Below, in pieces: positions 37,560-47,392 of a DNA stretch of 60,973 bases; position 1 is the stretch's first letter, and every line of letters starts with the position of its first letter. The DNA comes from Lentisphaerota bacterium (GTDB taxonomy: Bacteria > Verrucomicrobiota > Lentisphaeria > Victivallales > UBA1829). Both the position numbers and the translations under genes were made by a program. Under the pieces are notes generated by a model. It was not told the origin of the DNA. It did no database searches and saw nothing but the letters and a program-made list of their open reading frames with translations. Location: NCBI GenBank assembly GCA_015061845.1, contig SUVT01000005.1, positions 1 to 60,973 of the forward strand, written 5' to 3'.

Positions 37560-39617
37560 TTATCCGATTTTGACAGGATCCGCAAAAGATAATTTCCGGT
37601 AAGGCAGCTCTCCGGTAAAAGCCTTGACCGACTCCCCGCAATGGATATAAAGCCCATCCAAAGCGACCTCTTCTATCCGGTGTTCATCATCAAAACCTGA
37701 CAAAGATATGCCGCAGAACTCCTCTTCCACGTGAAGATTTTTCAGAGAAACATGTTTGATCGAAGCCCTGGTATCATCTGTGGAATAAAAATTCTGTGAA
37801 ATCGTAAAATTGATTTCCGGAACTTTGAAGGTATTGCCTTCCATATAGATATTTTCATATTTTACGTTCCGGACAGCACTGTGATCGATCAGATAAATAT
37901 GACAGAGACCGCCGCAAGCCCGGATGATCTCAATGTTTTCAAAGCTCACATTTTCCAGCAGATCCCCTTGAGAAGTATGCCCGATCTCCAATGAACTTCC
38001 GGCATCATTCCAGGTTACAACGTTCCTGATCGTGATATTGTAAGAGTGCATTCCGGATGCTCTGCGGGTTTTTATGGCAATAGAATCGTCGGAACACTTG
38101 AAAAAACAGTTTTCTATCAGGAGATTCACGCAGGAACGCGGCTGGATCCCATCGGAATTCACCGCCCAGGTGATTGCCTTGTGATGCCGGATCACCATGT
38201 CATGAGTCCCTTCCGGAACCAGGTTCCAGAACGGAGAATTGAAGATCATCGGACCATCCCAAATAATATTTTTCCCTTCAAAAAAGTGAATGAAAGAATC
38301 ATCGGCACGCCCTTTCCAATTTTCTCCGGGATTCCGGCGAACCAGAGTGCCGTCAAAAATCCCGCTGCCGTAAATCCGGAGATTTTCACCCTTTTCGCAG
38401 GTCAGACCGCACTTCAAAACAGCTCCGGGAGCAAGATAGATATCATGTCCCGACACCGGACGCAAACGGTCCTCCGGAAGATAGTGGACACCAGGTGCAA
38501 AAGCTAATGTCTTTTCTGCTGTATAATCGACCTCATCATGTCTGCCAGGTGCAAGCCAGAGGGCTTTCTCAGGAGCCGGAATGACCGGATCCACTAATAT
38601 ATACATGGTAAAGTGCGGCAGATCGGGCACGTCATAATTTACTTCAAGCACCCCGTAACAGCTTTCCGGAAGTGTAAAATACACCCTGTCCTTTCTAATT
38701 TCCACATCCGTTTTTTTCCGGAGCGAAGGACGGTATTTTGCAGTTTTGACTTCACAGGGAAAACGCAGTTGAAACTCCATGGGACAATCAGCTTCCAGAG
38801 TGATAAATCCTTCCTGACCGCCGTTTCCGAAAACATTTTTACAGCCCAGAGCTTTGGAAGCACAGGCAGCCGCCGGACAATCCAGATAAGTCGGCATTCC
38901 GGCTTCCCGGACATACGCTTTGACAGCCGACTCCGGAATTCCGGGGATCTCTGCCGGGATCCGCACTTTCTCCGGATTCGGGAACCAGTTTACCACACTC
39001 AGCTGCGGGTACGCTTCAATCGTACTTGCCAACTCTCCGGGGATCGCACCGTGATCCAGAAAGTAAAGTTCCAGAAGCTGGTTCATGAAAAAATGCTGGA
39101 TAAAACAGCCCAGATGGTGGATATAGGTGTTCAGTCGGGTGACGGTAAAACAATCCAACGCCGGTAGAAAGTCGATCCCGGCAAGGTTTTCATACTCGAA
39201 AAACATTTTCTGACTGTTCCGGTTCACATGCCGGAACAGTGCATCGAAATACCGCTCCGCAAAAATCGGTTCATCTTCCCGGATCGCATTTTCCGTCTTT
39301 CCATCCGGAGTTTTGATCTTTTCCGTGATAGGCGTAAAAACAAGATAGATCTCATTTTTACAACACTCTTCTACAAAATCATCAAACAAATCCAGCGCAG
39401 CACCTTGTTTCAAATTGCCGTCCGGTTCTGTCAGGAGAGCTTCGGTCAGTTCCAAACGGATCATGTTCACCCGATCCGTTTTACAACCTGCAAGAAACGT
39501 TTCTGCCGCTTCACGGTCATCGGTCAAACGGAAACAGCTGGGCTTCAAGGGAAATGGTTTATAATCACGGTCATGGAGTATTCCATTTACGATATGAAAA
39601 GGTGCGGCGAATCTCAT
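37560..39617 (-). CDS. GH28-like right-handed beta-helix glycosidase with N-terminal barrel-like region
   Basis: A 685-residue protein without a signal peptide. The first 200 residues look like part of a TIM barrel (CKTDRVNMIRLELTEALLTE, YLVFTPITEKIKTPDG), then a beta-sandwich linker, then a GH28-type parallel beta-helix from about residue 380 (IYGSGIFDGTLV). The Asp candidates of GH28 are present in AVNSDGIQPRSC and KCSDDSIAIKTRR, and a His in LEIGHTSQGD. It may be an intracellular polygalacturonase-like exo-enzyme acting on imported uronides. Monocistronic, with its own terminator. Substrate unproven. Confidence 0.75.
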   Translation of the reverse strand: MRFAAPFHIVNGILHDRDYKPFPLKPSCFRLTDDREAAETFLAGCKTDRVNMIRLELTEALLTEPDGNLKQGAALDLFDDFVEECCKNEIYLVFTPITEKIKTPDGKTENAIREDEPIFAERYFDALFRHVNRNSQKMFFEYENLAGIDFLPALDCFTVTRLNTYIHHLGCFIQHFFMNQLLELYFLDHGAIPGELASTIEAYPQLSVVNWFPNPEKVRIPAEIPGIPESAVKAYVREAGMPTYLDCPAAACASKALGCKNVFGNGGQEGFITLEADCPMEFQLRFPCEVKTAKYRPSLRKKTDVEIRKDRVYFTLPESCYGVLEVNYDVPDLPHFTMYILVDPVIPAPEKALWLAPGRHDEVDYTAEKTLAFAPGVHYLPEDRLRPVSGHDIYLAPGAVLKCGLTCEKGENLRIYGSGIFDGTLVRRNPGENWKGRADDSFIHFFEGKNIIWDGPMIFNSPFWNLVPEGTHDMVIRHHKAITWAVNSDGIQPRSCVNLLIENCFFKCSDDSIAIKTRRASGMHSYNITIRNVVTWNDAGSSLEIGHTSQGDLLENVSFENIEIIRACGGLCHIYLIDHSAVRNVKYENIYMEGNTFKVPEINFTISQNFYSTDDTRASIKHVSLKNLHVEEEFCGISLSGFDDEHRIEEVALDGLYIHCGESVKAFTGELPYRKLSFADPVKIG

Positions 39618-39708
39618 TTCAAATTTCCTTTTTTTGACTGAGAACTAATCTACTGCAGAAAAGTTGAAATGCAAGCTGTAAAAAGAAAAAATCGCCGGAA
39701 AAATCAAT

Positions 39709-40230
39709 TCAATTCTGATCGACCATGATCAATTTTGCCGGATCAAATCCCCACTCTGCAAGTTTTTCCAGACAAAGAGTCTTCTCTTTTTCCGTGAGCT
39801 GCTTCCGGCGTGACAATATCCATAAATAATCTTTTGTCGATGAGGTCACGATTGCAAGGTCATAATCCGGGGAAAGGTAAATCACTCTGTAAGCGCCATA
39901 GAATGGACGGAAGAAAGAAACTTTCAGTTCGCCGGTTCCGGGTTTTCCGTTCGGTACAGCAACGCCTTCTGCGACCCGCACCTTTCCTTTTTCATTGACC
40001 CCACGGTTCAAAACGCGGATTTTTCCATCAGATCGGACAGAATAATCCGCTGTAACGTAATGCAATCCCTTTTCAAAAGAGTGAGGATACCGGGCAATTT
40101 CATACCATGTTCCCATGTAACGCGGCAACTCAAAATTGGAAACTGCCGGGATCTCATCGGTACGGTTCTTCATGGAACAACCTGTCAGAACAATGCTCAA
40201 TGCAGCAGAAATCAATGTAAAAACTTTCAT
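39709..40230 (-). CDS. blc: Outer-membrane lipocalin (Blc-like)
   Basis: A 173-residue bacterial lipocalin. The lipoprotein signal ends LTGC. The first conserved lipocalin block is YMGTWYEIARYPHSFEKG, followed by TADYSVRSDGKIRVLNRG and a third block near SPDYDLAIVTSSTKDYLWIL with RRKQ. Blc-type proteins bind lysophospholipids or fatty acids and are stress-induced. It lies between an AraC gene and the GH28-like gene on the same strand but 66 bp from the former, so it may be expressed separately. Confidence 0.92.
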   Translation of the reverse strand: MKVFTLISAALSIVLTGCSMKNRTDEIPAVSNFELPRYMGTWYEIARYPHSFEKGLHYVTADYSVRSDGKIRVLNRGVNEKGKVRVAEGVAVPNGKPGTGELKVSFFRPFYGAYRVIYLSPDYDLAIVTSSTKDYLWILSRRKQLTEKEKTLCLEKLAEWGFDPAKLIMVDQN

Positions 40231-40296
40231 AACTCCCCCCTTTCAGCGTTCTGAAGAGGAAGACAACGGAAATGTTCCTGGAGTTCCCCGACAGTT

Positions 40297-41166
40297 TTAT
40301 TTTTTCCGTGTAACCGGATTCACATAACCGGCGGCGATTTCAGTTTTTTCTTTCTTTTCCATTGCATTGTAATTTCTGGGAGAAACACTGTAAATTTTCT
40401 TGAAACTCTTTGAAAACGCCTGAACGGAAGAGTATCCTGTTTTCTCTGCGATCTCGCTGATGGTCATTTTTCCCTGACGGAAATATTCTATTGCATGGTG
40501 CAGCCGGACACGTTCAATGTATTCAAACACTTTTATTTTCATGTTCCGGTGAAAGTTTGTGCTGAGATAATTCGGGTGCATCCCTGCTACTTTTGCCAAC
40601 TCATCCAATGTCATTTTTTTATTGTAATTTTCCTCAATATACTGCAGCAGTTCGATTGCCCGGGGCAAAACAGTTTTTACAGGCATTTCAGCGACTGCCC
40701 GGAGAAACGGCGCAATCAGAAGCCGCAGAAAAGAGTCATATTCATAATGGTCGATGGCAGATCTTGATTCCTGACTTTCTATTTTGATCAGACGGTCAAA
40801 CAGCAGGCTGTAATATTCCTGCTGCTCTCTGACATCGATCTCTATACACTTGCCGTATTGAAAAAAGATATCTGTCTGTGTTCCGGGAAGAAACGCATTG
40901 AAGTGAGTCCAGTATTTGCACAACCGTTCCGGACAGCAGACCCGGACATTGGAAAAAGGCGGAACAAGCAGCATCATGCCGGGCTTGAGAATGTATTGCC
41001 GGTCGCCATCTGTCACGACTCCCTCTCCGCTGACGGGGAAATAGATCCGGCTCCAGGAGATGATCCGGCAGGGCTGGGGAAAATTTTCCGTGCGCCACTC
41101 CGGACCGACAAGAATCCGGTGAACTTTGATGGTTTTCAGCGTCAGATTATTGTAATCCAGTTCCAT
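40297..41166 (-). CDS. AraC-family transcriptional regulator
   Basis: A 289-residue AraC/XylS regulator with an N-terminal cupin sensor (IYFPVSGEGVVTDGDRQYIL, PGMMLLVPPFSNVRV) and two C-terminal HTH motifs (MTLDELAKVAGMHPNYLSTN, ISEIAEKTGYSSVQAFSKSF) ending VSPRNYN. I chose the ATG at 41166; an upstream GTG at 41229 would add 21 residues. It is divergent from the pseudopilin-DUF4838 pair at 41357-44829 and is its likely activator. Repeats of TTTCTTAA lie in the shared control region. Confidence 0.9.
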   Translation of the reverse strand: MELDYNNLTLKTIKVHRILVGPEWRTENFPQPCRIISWSRIYFPVSGEGVVTDGDRQYILKPGMMLLVPPFSNVRVCCPERLCKYWTHFNAFLPGTQTDIFFQYGKCIEIDVREQQEYYSLLFDRLIKIESQESRSAIDHYEYDSFLRLLIAPFLRAVAEMPVKTVLPRAIELLQYIEENYNKKMTLDELAKVAGMHPNYLSTNFHRNMKIKVFEYIERVRLHHAIEYFRQGKMTISEIAEKTGYSSVQAFSKSFKKIYSVSPRNYNAMEKKEKTEIAAGYVNPVTRKK

Positions 41167-41194
41167 AATGCAAAATCTTATTTTTTGACAACTT

Positions 41195-41222
41195 TTTCTT
41201 AAGAAACCATAGAAATTTCTTA
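41195..41222. promoter_or_regulatory. Tandem TTTCTTAA sites, possible AraC operator
   Basis: TTTCTTAAGAAA (41195-41206) and TTTCTTAAAATC (41215-41226) are direct repeats with a 20-bp period, two helical turns. They lie between the AraC gene and the -35 box of the pseudopilin promoter. AraC proteins often bind such direct repeats. Confidence 0.45.
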
Positions 41223-41232
41223 AAATCACACC

Positions 41233-41261
41233 TTGTCATTTTCTGTTTTCCGTTCTATAAT
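41233..41261 (+). promoter_or_regulatory. Predicted promoter of the pseudopilin-DUF4838 pair
   Basis: TTGTCA (41233-41238), 17 bases, TATAAT (41256-41261). The leader of about 90 bases before the ATG at 41357 is A-rich. Confidence 0.7.
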
Positions 41262-41356
41262 ATAACATGAGAAAAATTGTTTTCAAAGCAAAATAAAAAA
41301 ATCATAAAAAAATATGCCGGAATCCCCTTTCCGGCACCAGGATCGGGAGAATGTTA

Positions 41357-42040
41357 ATGAAAAAAACGTTTCGTAATTTTACGCTGATCGAACTGCTGGT
41401 TGTGATCGCAATCATCGCAATTTTAGCCGGGATGCTGCTTCCTGCATTGAATTCAGCCCGTGAAAAAGGACGGGGCTCAGCCTGTACCAACAACCTGAAA
41501 AGCATCGGGACCGCATTTCACATGTACACAGCAGACAATAATGATGTTCTGCCGGGAGAAAACACAAAATCTGAAAACCGCTGGAGTATGCAGCTCTTCA
41601 AATATCTCTACCCCGGTAAAGCAACCAATCAGATCGGGCTCAGAAGTTCTACCTACTATTGTCCCTCCGACAAACATAACTGCACGAAAAACGATGTCAG
41701 CTTCATCTCTTACGGTATGAACCATTATCTTTCCGCGCTTGCGATCGTTTCATGGAAAGAAGTTGCCATTCCCTATCCCATCAAATTGAGCAAGATCCCC
41801 AATCCTTCCCATCACATGTTCGTAGCAGATAAAAATGTCGATGCAGATGCAAACGCTGATACAAACGGACATTTCTATAACTATCCGAGCCATGTTATCG
41901 CACGGCACAATTCCAGCAGGGTCTCTTTCCTTGCCATCGGTGGAAATATTGATTCCGCACCGGAGGCGATCGTAAAAACAAAATATTACGAAGCCCCCTG
42001 GAACATCAAACTTGACCTGAATGCACCTAAAAACTATTAA
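41357..42040 (+). CDS. Type II secretion-like pseudopilin
   Basis: A 227-residue prepilin-type protein. The leader is MKKTFRN, followed by [18 protein letters not shown] and [20 protein letters not shown]. The -1 residue is Asn, not Gly. The C-terminal [18 protein letters not shown] is a degenerate form of the H-X9-DG motif, with the Asp replaced and one extra residue. The ATG at 41357 is preferred over 41351 because GGGAGA is 7 bases upstream of it. It precedes the DUF4838 gene by 17 bp. Confidence 0.88.
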   Translation: MKKTFRNFTLIELLVVIAIIAILAGMLLPALNSAREKGRGSACTNNLKSIGTAFHMYTADNNDVLPGENTKSENRWSMQLFKYLYPGKATNQIGLRSSTYYCPSDKHNCTKNDVSFISYGMNHYLSALAIVSWKEVAIPYPIKLSKIPNPSHHMFVADKNVDADANADTNGHFYNYPSHVIARHNSSRVSFLAIGGNIDSAPEAIVKTKYYEAPWNIKLDLNAPKNY

Positions 42041-42057
42041 AGAGAAAGTATTTTAAT

Positions 42058-44829
42058 ATGAAAAGTTTGAAAAAGACATTACTCGGAGCTTTCGCTTTTG
42101 CAGCCGCCTTTTGTGCGTCAGGGGCTCCGGTTGAAAAACCTGCCGTGATTTGCACGGAAAATGGAGTGACAGCCACGATCATTCTGCCGGAAAAATGCAG
42201 CCGGAACACAGAGCATGCCGCAAAAGAGCTGCAGCTGATCCTTGGAAAAATCACAGGAAAAACATTCAAAATTTCCAGAACCGAAGTTCCCGGAACGAAA
42301 ATCTATCTGGAAAAACAGCTGCCCGGAAAATCTAACGATGACAGCTATCTTGCCGTCATTGGAGGAAATCTCTATCTGGGCGGAAAAGGAAAAAACGGTA
42401 CTCTCTTTGCCGTCTATCACTTCCTGCAGGATGTTTTGGGATACCGCATGCTGAGTCCTTTCGGCGACGAAGTCATTCCGCAGAAAAAAGAGATCATTGT
42501 CAATGAGGACCGCAGTTTCAGCAATGGCATTGACTACCGCTGTCTGATGACTTACATTTATCATCGTGACCGCAAAACGACTTTTGAGTTTTTCTTCCGC
42601 AATTTCCAGAACTGGGAAGTCCGCTCCAAAGATCTTGGCTTTCTCTGTCAGCTCACACCCATCGGAAAAGATCATCACTCGATTTTCAAGTTCATGCCCC
42701 CGGACAAATATTTCAAGGATCATCCGGAATTCTACACCATGGACAAATCCGGAAAACGGGTCAAAAACAAACAGATGTGTTTCTCCAGCAAGGAGATGCG
42801 GAAAATCTTCCTTAAAAATGTTAAAGAACACGCAAAAACCCGCTATCAGAAAGCCATTGACGATTTTGGAGATTGTTATATTGAACTCTCAGCCATGGAC
42901 TACGGCGGAAAATTCTGCTATTGTCCGGAATGTCTGAAAAAAGAAAAGCAGTACGGTACTCCCTGCGGTGCGTTTTTTGAATTCCTGGCAGAGATCAGCG
43001 CAGGTGTTCAGAAAGATTTTCCGAAACTGAAGATCGCTACACTCGCCTACCGGAAAGAACAGACAGAAATTCCGCCAAACGGGTTAATCTTCCCTGACAA
43101 CTTTGTCACGATTTTCGCCCCCATCGACGACAATGTTCTTGCGCCTCTGCTTCACGTTTCCAATCAGGAAACTTTCGGACACCTGAAAAAATGGTGCAAA
43201 ATCTCTAAAAATGTCTTTATCTGGTACTATCCGAATCCATACGAATGTTATCTCGGTCCTTACTCCGCATTGCGCCGTGCGTGTTTTGATTTCAAAATCA
43301 TGAAACGGCTCGGCATAAGAGGAACTATTTACGAACATGATGTATCAGCCCGGACGAACTCCAACTTCGCTGATCTGGAATCATGGGTCCTGCTCCGCAT
43401 GTTCAGCGGTTACGGGGATAACTCTCCGAGTCTCTATGGCTGCGAAGAGTTGATCATGGAATATATGAACCTTGCTTACGGTAAAGCCGCCGCGCTGATG
43501 TATCTCTATTTCGATGAGCTGGAAAGACTCCGTGAAGATTTCGTTCACAGCAGCGGTCATGGTCGTGCCGGGAACTTCATCGTCGGACCCGAAGAGCTGA
43601 AGTATATGACACCGGCAAATCTGGAACGCTGGAACAATCTCTTTGATGTGGCTGAAAAATTTGTTGCAGGCGATCCCGCAACGCTGTTCCGGATCAGAAG
43701 AGTCCGTTATGAACTCGATCTGATGATCCTGCGACGGTTCCATGATTTTGCAAAAGATGCCCCCATCCGGCTTGGCGGAGCAGAGATAATCAGCAAACGG
43801 GTGATCGATACTTTGCAGAAGATGAAAGCCGCAAAGATGAATGTCAAAGACTTTGATGTTCAGATCAGAGAAGCAAAAGTTCTGGAAGAACTCGCCCTCA
43901 GCCGGGGAAAAACAAAATTTCTTGATGCCGCTGCAGAAGATGTCCGGATCGTCTTTTTCCCGGCAGGTACAGCAGATAAAGATGCCATCACCGGAATTGC
44001 AAAAACTCACGGCGGACTGACATTCCCCTACGGAATTTTTGCCCATGATTACATCATGGAAACCATCGGAAAGAAGATCAAGGCAAAGTGGACCCTGCTG
44101 CAGAAAACAGAGCTTGAGGCAAAAGATGTCACCCCAGACAAATATAAATATTACCGTCTGGGCGAAGTCAAAATGAGTGCGGCGACCCGTTTTTCTCTGA
44201 CTGGAGGCTCCTACTTCTTCCGGAACGGCGGGCTCTACGCTTATCCGGAAGTTCCCGGAACTGTCTGGGAAGTCTGGTTCTCTCTGAAATTTGAAGGTCC
44301 GGCAGTCCCGGGCAGCAAAGCAAAAGTGAATAAAGTCTATTTTGACCATGTTCTTCTGATCCGGAAAAAAGCCCGTACGGTAAAACGCCCGGCTGAACGG
44401 GCAAAACTTCCGGCAGATAAAATCATTACCGCTTATCCCACGCTTGCAGCATTCAACCGGAAAAATACCGTTGAAGACTCCAAAGCGACACGCGGGAAAG
44501 CTGTCTGGGAAGAGTATGGAGCCGGAGCGTTATTCTTCGGAACATACGACAACAAGACGAAAGCCAATAAACGCTGTCTGACCTTGCAGCCCGCCGTGCT
44601 CCAAACTTCAGCTGATTACGCATTTTACAAATTCCCGGAACCGGTAAAATTGACAAAAAACATGCTGATTTACGGGAATCGCTGGCTGATCAATATCAAC
44701 GCCGGAGCTGCGATCCCGAAAGAAGGTTCGTATATTGTTTATATGTCCCTCCGGTTCGATCCGGCAGGAAAGAAAGCCTATTGCGATAAAGTTCTGCTGG
44801 TTCCGGAATCTGTCATAGGCTCGCACTAA
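42058..44829 (+). CDS. Secreted DUF4838 protein with CYCPECLK motif
   Basis: A 923-residue exported protein (signal peptide ending FCASGA). The N-terminal alpha/beta domain (NTEHAAKELQLILGKITGKTF, DSYLAVIGGNLYLGGKGKNG, YHFLQDVLGYRMLSPFGDEV) resembles the N-domains of uronidases and hexosaminidases. DUF4838 follows with PPDKYFKDHPEFYTMDKSGK and FCYCPECLKKEKQYG. The last 250 residues seem to be two beta-sandwich repeats (YRLGEVKMSAATRFSL, then YAFYKFPEPVKLTK). It is a paralogue of the protein at 53991. Its TAA overlaps the stop of the lacI-tail remnant on the other strand. Probably an exo-glycosidase; substrate unknown. Confidence 0.75.
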   Translation: MKSLKKTLLGAFAFAAAFCASGAPVEKPAVICTENGVTATIILPEKCSRNTEHAAKELQLILGKITGKTFKISRTEVPGTKIYLEKQLPGKSNDDSYLAVIGGNLYLGGKGKNGTLFAVYHFLQDVLGYRMLSPFGDEVIPQKKEIIVNEDRSFSNGIDYRCLMTYIYHRDRKTTFEFFFRNFQNWEVRSKDLGFLCQLTPIGKDHHSIFKFMPPDKYFKDHPEFYTMDKSGKRVKNKQMCFSSKEMRKIFLKNVKEHAKTRYQKAIDDFGDCYIELSAMDYGGKFCYCPECLKKEKQYGTPCGAFFEFLAEISAGVQKDFPKLKIATLAYRKEQTEIPPNGLIFPDNFVTIFAPIDDNVLAPLLHVSNQETFGHLKKWCKISKNVFIWYYPNPYECYLGPYSALRRACFDFKIMKRLGIRGTIYEHDVSARTNSNFADLESWVLLRMFSGYGDNSPSLYGCEELIMEYMNLAYGKAAALMYLYFDELERLREDFVHSSGHGRAGNFIVGPEELKYMTPANLERWNNLFDVAEKFVAGDPATLFRIRRVRYELDLMILRRFHDFAKDAPIRLGGAEIISKRVIDTLQKMKAAKMNVKDFDVQIREAKVLEELALSRGKTKFLDAAAEDVRIVFFPAGTADKDAITGIAKTHGGLTFPYGIFAHDYIMETIGKKIKAKWTLLQKTELEAKDVTPDKYKYYRLGEVKMSAATRFSLTGGSYFFRNGGLYAYPEVPGTVWEVWFSLKFEGPAVPGSKAKVNKVYFDHVLLIRKKARTVKRPAERAKLPADKIITAYPTLAAFNRKNTVEDSKATRGKAVWEEYGAGALFFGTYDNKTKANKRCLTLQPAVLQTSADYAFYKFPEPVKLTKNMLIYGNRWLININAGAAIPKEGSYIVYMSLRFDPAGKKAYCDKVLLVPESVIGSH

Positions 44830-44978
44830 ATAAAATTTTTCAGATTCTTTCCGCCCAGTGCGGCTGAGGGCTGGAAAGTGACCGGGATCATGGCTTTACG
44901 CGGCGTTGGATCTTCCAGCAGATCCATTGCCAGTTCACCCATGATCTCGGCAGCAGTTCCGGAAATATCTTCGTTCAT
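44826..44978 (-). pseudogene. Remnant: last 40 or so codons of a lacI-type regulator gene
   Basis: An in-frame 50-codon fragment (starting MNEDISGTAAEIMGELAMDL, ending SAALGGKNLKNFI) that matches the C-terminus of the intact regulator at 51885-52967 codon for codon over 118 bp. It has one synonymous change in the repeat and a different last few residues. The 5' four fifths of the gene are missing. It starts 9 bp after the glycosyltransferase stop. It is either a recombination scar or the original 3' end of the gene before the island arrived. Confidence 0.85.
44845..44962. repeat. Left 118-bp direct repeat bounding the glycosyltransferase island
   Basis: Identical to 51901-52018 except G44868 against T51924. 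Similarity ends abruptly on both sides. Same orientation as the right copy; the copies start 7056 bp apart. Confidence 0.95.
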
Positions 44979-44987
44979 CTTATAAGG

Positions 44988-47375
44988 TCATTCCGTTTTT
45001 TTCTCTTTTTTCTCATGGATTTTCTTATATGGATAAACAATAAAACGTTTTAAACGTACAGGCAACAGATTGGAAAGCCTGTTTGAAAATGGTCCAACCG
45101 TACCGGTGATTTTTCGTCCTTTATGGGTAAACTCGACCGTTCCAGGTGATTGACATGTTTTGGTATAAAAGAGATAGACATCCTCTCCTCTATTCCATTT
45201 TTCTTTGACAAATATGGTATATTGCGCATTATCTTCCACAACTTCAAAATGATTTGCGACATTACGCCCCGTTTTTTTCGTAGAAATACAGTTATTTACC
45301 ATCAGGAACAAGACAGCCAGGATGCCGGCAATGAGAGCCGTTACAGCAGTAACTCTGATAAATCTGACCTTAAATATTTCGTACAGGAAAGCAATAATCC
45401 CTGCCCAAAGAAATGGCAGTACAAGAAAAAGACCCAAAACAGAAAGAAGCCACGCATGAATTATCACATGAGGTTTTGCCAAAACAGCCCATGAAAAAAT
45501 GGATAGAAACAGGATACAAAACATAAAAAAACAAGCCAACAGATTCTGTTTTACTTTTATTATACGGAAGTATTGTAAAAATAACATTACAATCCAACAG
45601 AACAGGTAGCCGATAAACGAGGCAGCAAGAAAACGTCCAAATTCCATAGATAAAATTTGATCTGGAATATAAGTAAACGGTGCAAAACCAGACCTAAACA
45701 TTTCCCAATTCTGTGCAGTTCCGACCGTTCGGCGAAGTACAGAGTCCAAGACACCATCTAAGCCTAAAGTACATCCAAGAGCAATAAAACTGGCAACAAT
45801 GGATATAACAGAAATACAAAATATTGTAAATATATTACAGATAAGATGCCGGATCCCTTTATTGGAATACAGATTCCATAACATAACAGGAATACAGGAA
45901 ATAATAATAATACATGGATAATATTCAAACCCGAAGCCGCAGCGGAAGAAAAGGGCAACACCGTATAATATCCATACAATACGTCTTTTTTTGCGTTCTT
46001 CAAAAAATCCGAACATATGAGCAAGACAGAGAATTGCTATTGGAATCAACATTGTATAGTAACACCAATATAAATTTCCTGAGAATTTACTCAAATAAGG
46101 ATAAATCAAGAGACTTCCGACCAATGCCGGATAACCAAATATCCATACTAGATATACGCCGATGAGTGCCAGACAGATACCTATCAATAATGAATTGACA
46201 TAACGTAACTGACGAAAGCTGTCAAATCCTGTTTTTGCAACGAGATTATAAATAACAGCAGCCAATCCTAACTGAGGTTCATATTTTCTCAAGACAGTAT
46301 CTTCAAGCATACTGTTTTTCCATTCCGGATTCTGATAAATGTATCTCCCAACGGCAGGAGTCACCCTTTCTTTTGGAGTGATATCAGACACTTTCTTAAC
46401 CTCTCGTACAGAAAACATTGGAGACCCGTACCATGGTTGCAAGCCCTGTTCCTTCACGATTAAGGATGAAAACACAAGACCTTCACTCCATTCGTCATAA
46501 TCATTGTCCGGTAAAAACTTATAACTGCATATTCCCCAGCAGATAAATAATGCCAAAAACAATAAAATCACTTTTTTCAAACTGAATCTTTTTGTTTCTT
46601 GAGGAACGCAATATTTTCCCATTGCAACATCAAAAAGATTTTCAAGGACTCCGACCTTACCGCGAAACGAGTTAATCTTTGTGGGAACTTTCTGATTCTT
46701 CGGATAGATACGGGTCACAGGGATCTCCCGGCATTTAAAATCTCCTTTTGCCGCTTCAACCGCAAGGTAGTAGTGGAGTTCATAACCAGTAAAACAGTCT
46801 CTGAAAATATTGATCTCTTCAGAAGCAAGCAATTCTGCACTGTAACCTCTGAAACCATTCGTCGTATCTGTATAACGAAATCCGCTGACCAATGACAACA
46901 GCGGCGCATGAAGAATTTTCACCCCAAGCAGTCTTGAAAGAGGAGTATTTTCATGATGACCACCCTTCACAAAACGGGATCCCTGTACATGATCAACGCC
47001 ATCCTGCAATGCTTTTACAAAATCGGGAATCGCTTCAACGCCATCCTTGCCATTTCCATCAATGCAAACAACTCCCTTGTATCCCCGCTTCAACGCCCAA
47101 TCAAAAGCCATCCGCATTTGACTGCCGAGTTTCCCGGTATCATTCTTCACAAGGAGTGTATTTACTCCGCGGGAACGCAGTTTGTCTTCCTCTGTTGAAC
47201 CATCCGTACTCCCCCCATCAGCAACAACAATGTCAATAACATTCTTGCATACAGGCTGCATACGTTCCAATTGAGAAAGTAATTTTTCTCCTTCATTGAT
47301 AACAAAAACAAAAACACAATAGTCATTGATTTTATTATCATATTCATGTATTGAATATACCGGTACTTGACGCAT
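44988..47375 (-). CDS. Polytopic membrane protein with N-terminal GT2 glycosyltransferase domain
   Basis: A 795-residue protein. Residues about 20-250 are a family 2 glycosyltransferase (VFVINEGEKLLSQL, IVVADGGSTDGSTE, CIDGNGKDGVEAIPDFVKAL, DTTNGFRGYSAELL). The rest is a membrane part with roughly ten helices and loops similar to ArnT/PMT-like C-type transferases. The ATG at 47375 is preferred because GAAGGAGAG lies upstream; the ATG at 47393 overlaps the previous stop. Base composition is clearly more A/T-rich than in the flanking loci. It is the last complete gene of the island operon. Confidence 0.8.
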   Translation of the reverse strand: MRQVPVYSIHEYDNKINDYCVFVFVINEGEKLLSQLERMQPVCKNVIDIVVADGGSTDGSTEEDKLRSRGVNTLLVKNDTGKLGSQMRMAFDWALKRGYKGVVCIDGNGKDGVEAIPDFVKALQDGVDHVQGSRFVKGGHHENTPLSRLLGVKILHAPLLSLVSGFRYTDTTNGFRGYSAELLASEEINIFRDCFTGYELHYYLAVEAAKGDFKCREIPVTRIYPKNQKVPTKINSFRGKVGVLENLFDVAMGKYCVPQETKRFSLKKVILLFLALFICWGICSYKFLPDNDYDEWSEGLVFSSLIVKEQGLQPWYGSPMFSVREVKKVSDITPKERVTPAVGRYIYQNPEWKNSMLEDTVLRKYEPQLGLAAVIYNLVAKTGFDSFRQLRYVNSLLIGICLALIGVYLVWIFGYPALVGSLLIYPYLSKFSGNLYWCYYTMLIPIAILCLAHMFGFFEERKKRRIVWILYGVALFFRCGFGFEYYPCIIIISCIPVMLWNLYSNKGIRHLICNIFTIFCISVISIVASFIALGCTLGLDGVLDSVLRRTVGTAQNWEMFRSGFAPFTYIPDQILSMEFGRFLAASFIGYLFCWIVMLFLQYFRIIKVKQNLLACFFMFCILFLSIFSWAVLAKPHVIIHAWLLSVLGLFLVLPFLWAGIIAFLYEIFKVRFIRVTAVTALIAGILAVLFLMVNNCISTKKTGRNVANHFEVVEDNAQYTIFVKEKWNRGEDVYLFYTKTCQSPGTVEFTHKGRKITGTVGPFSNRLSNLLPVRLKRFIVYPYKKIHEKKEKKTE

Positions 47376-47392
47376 TGACAAACTCTCCTTCA

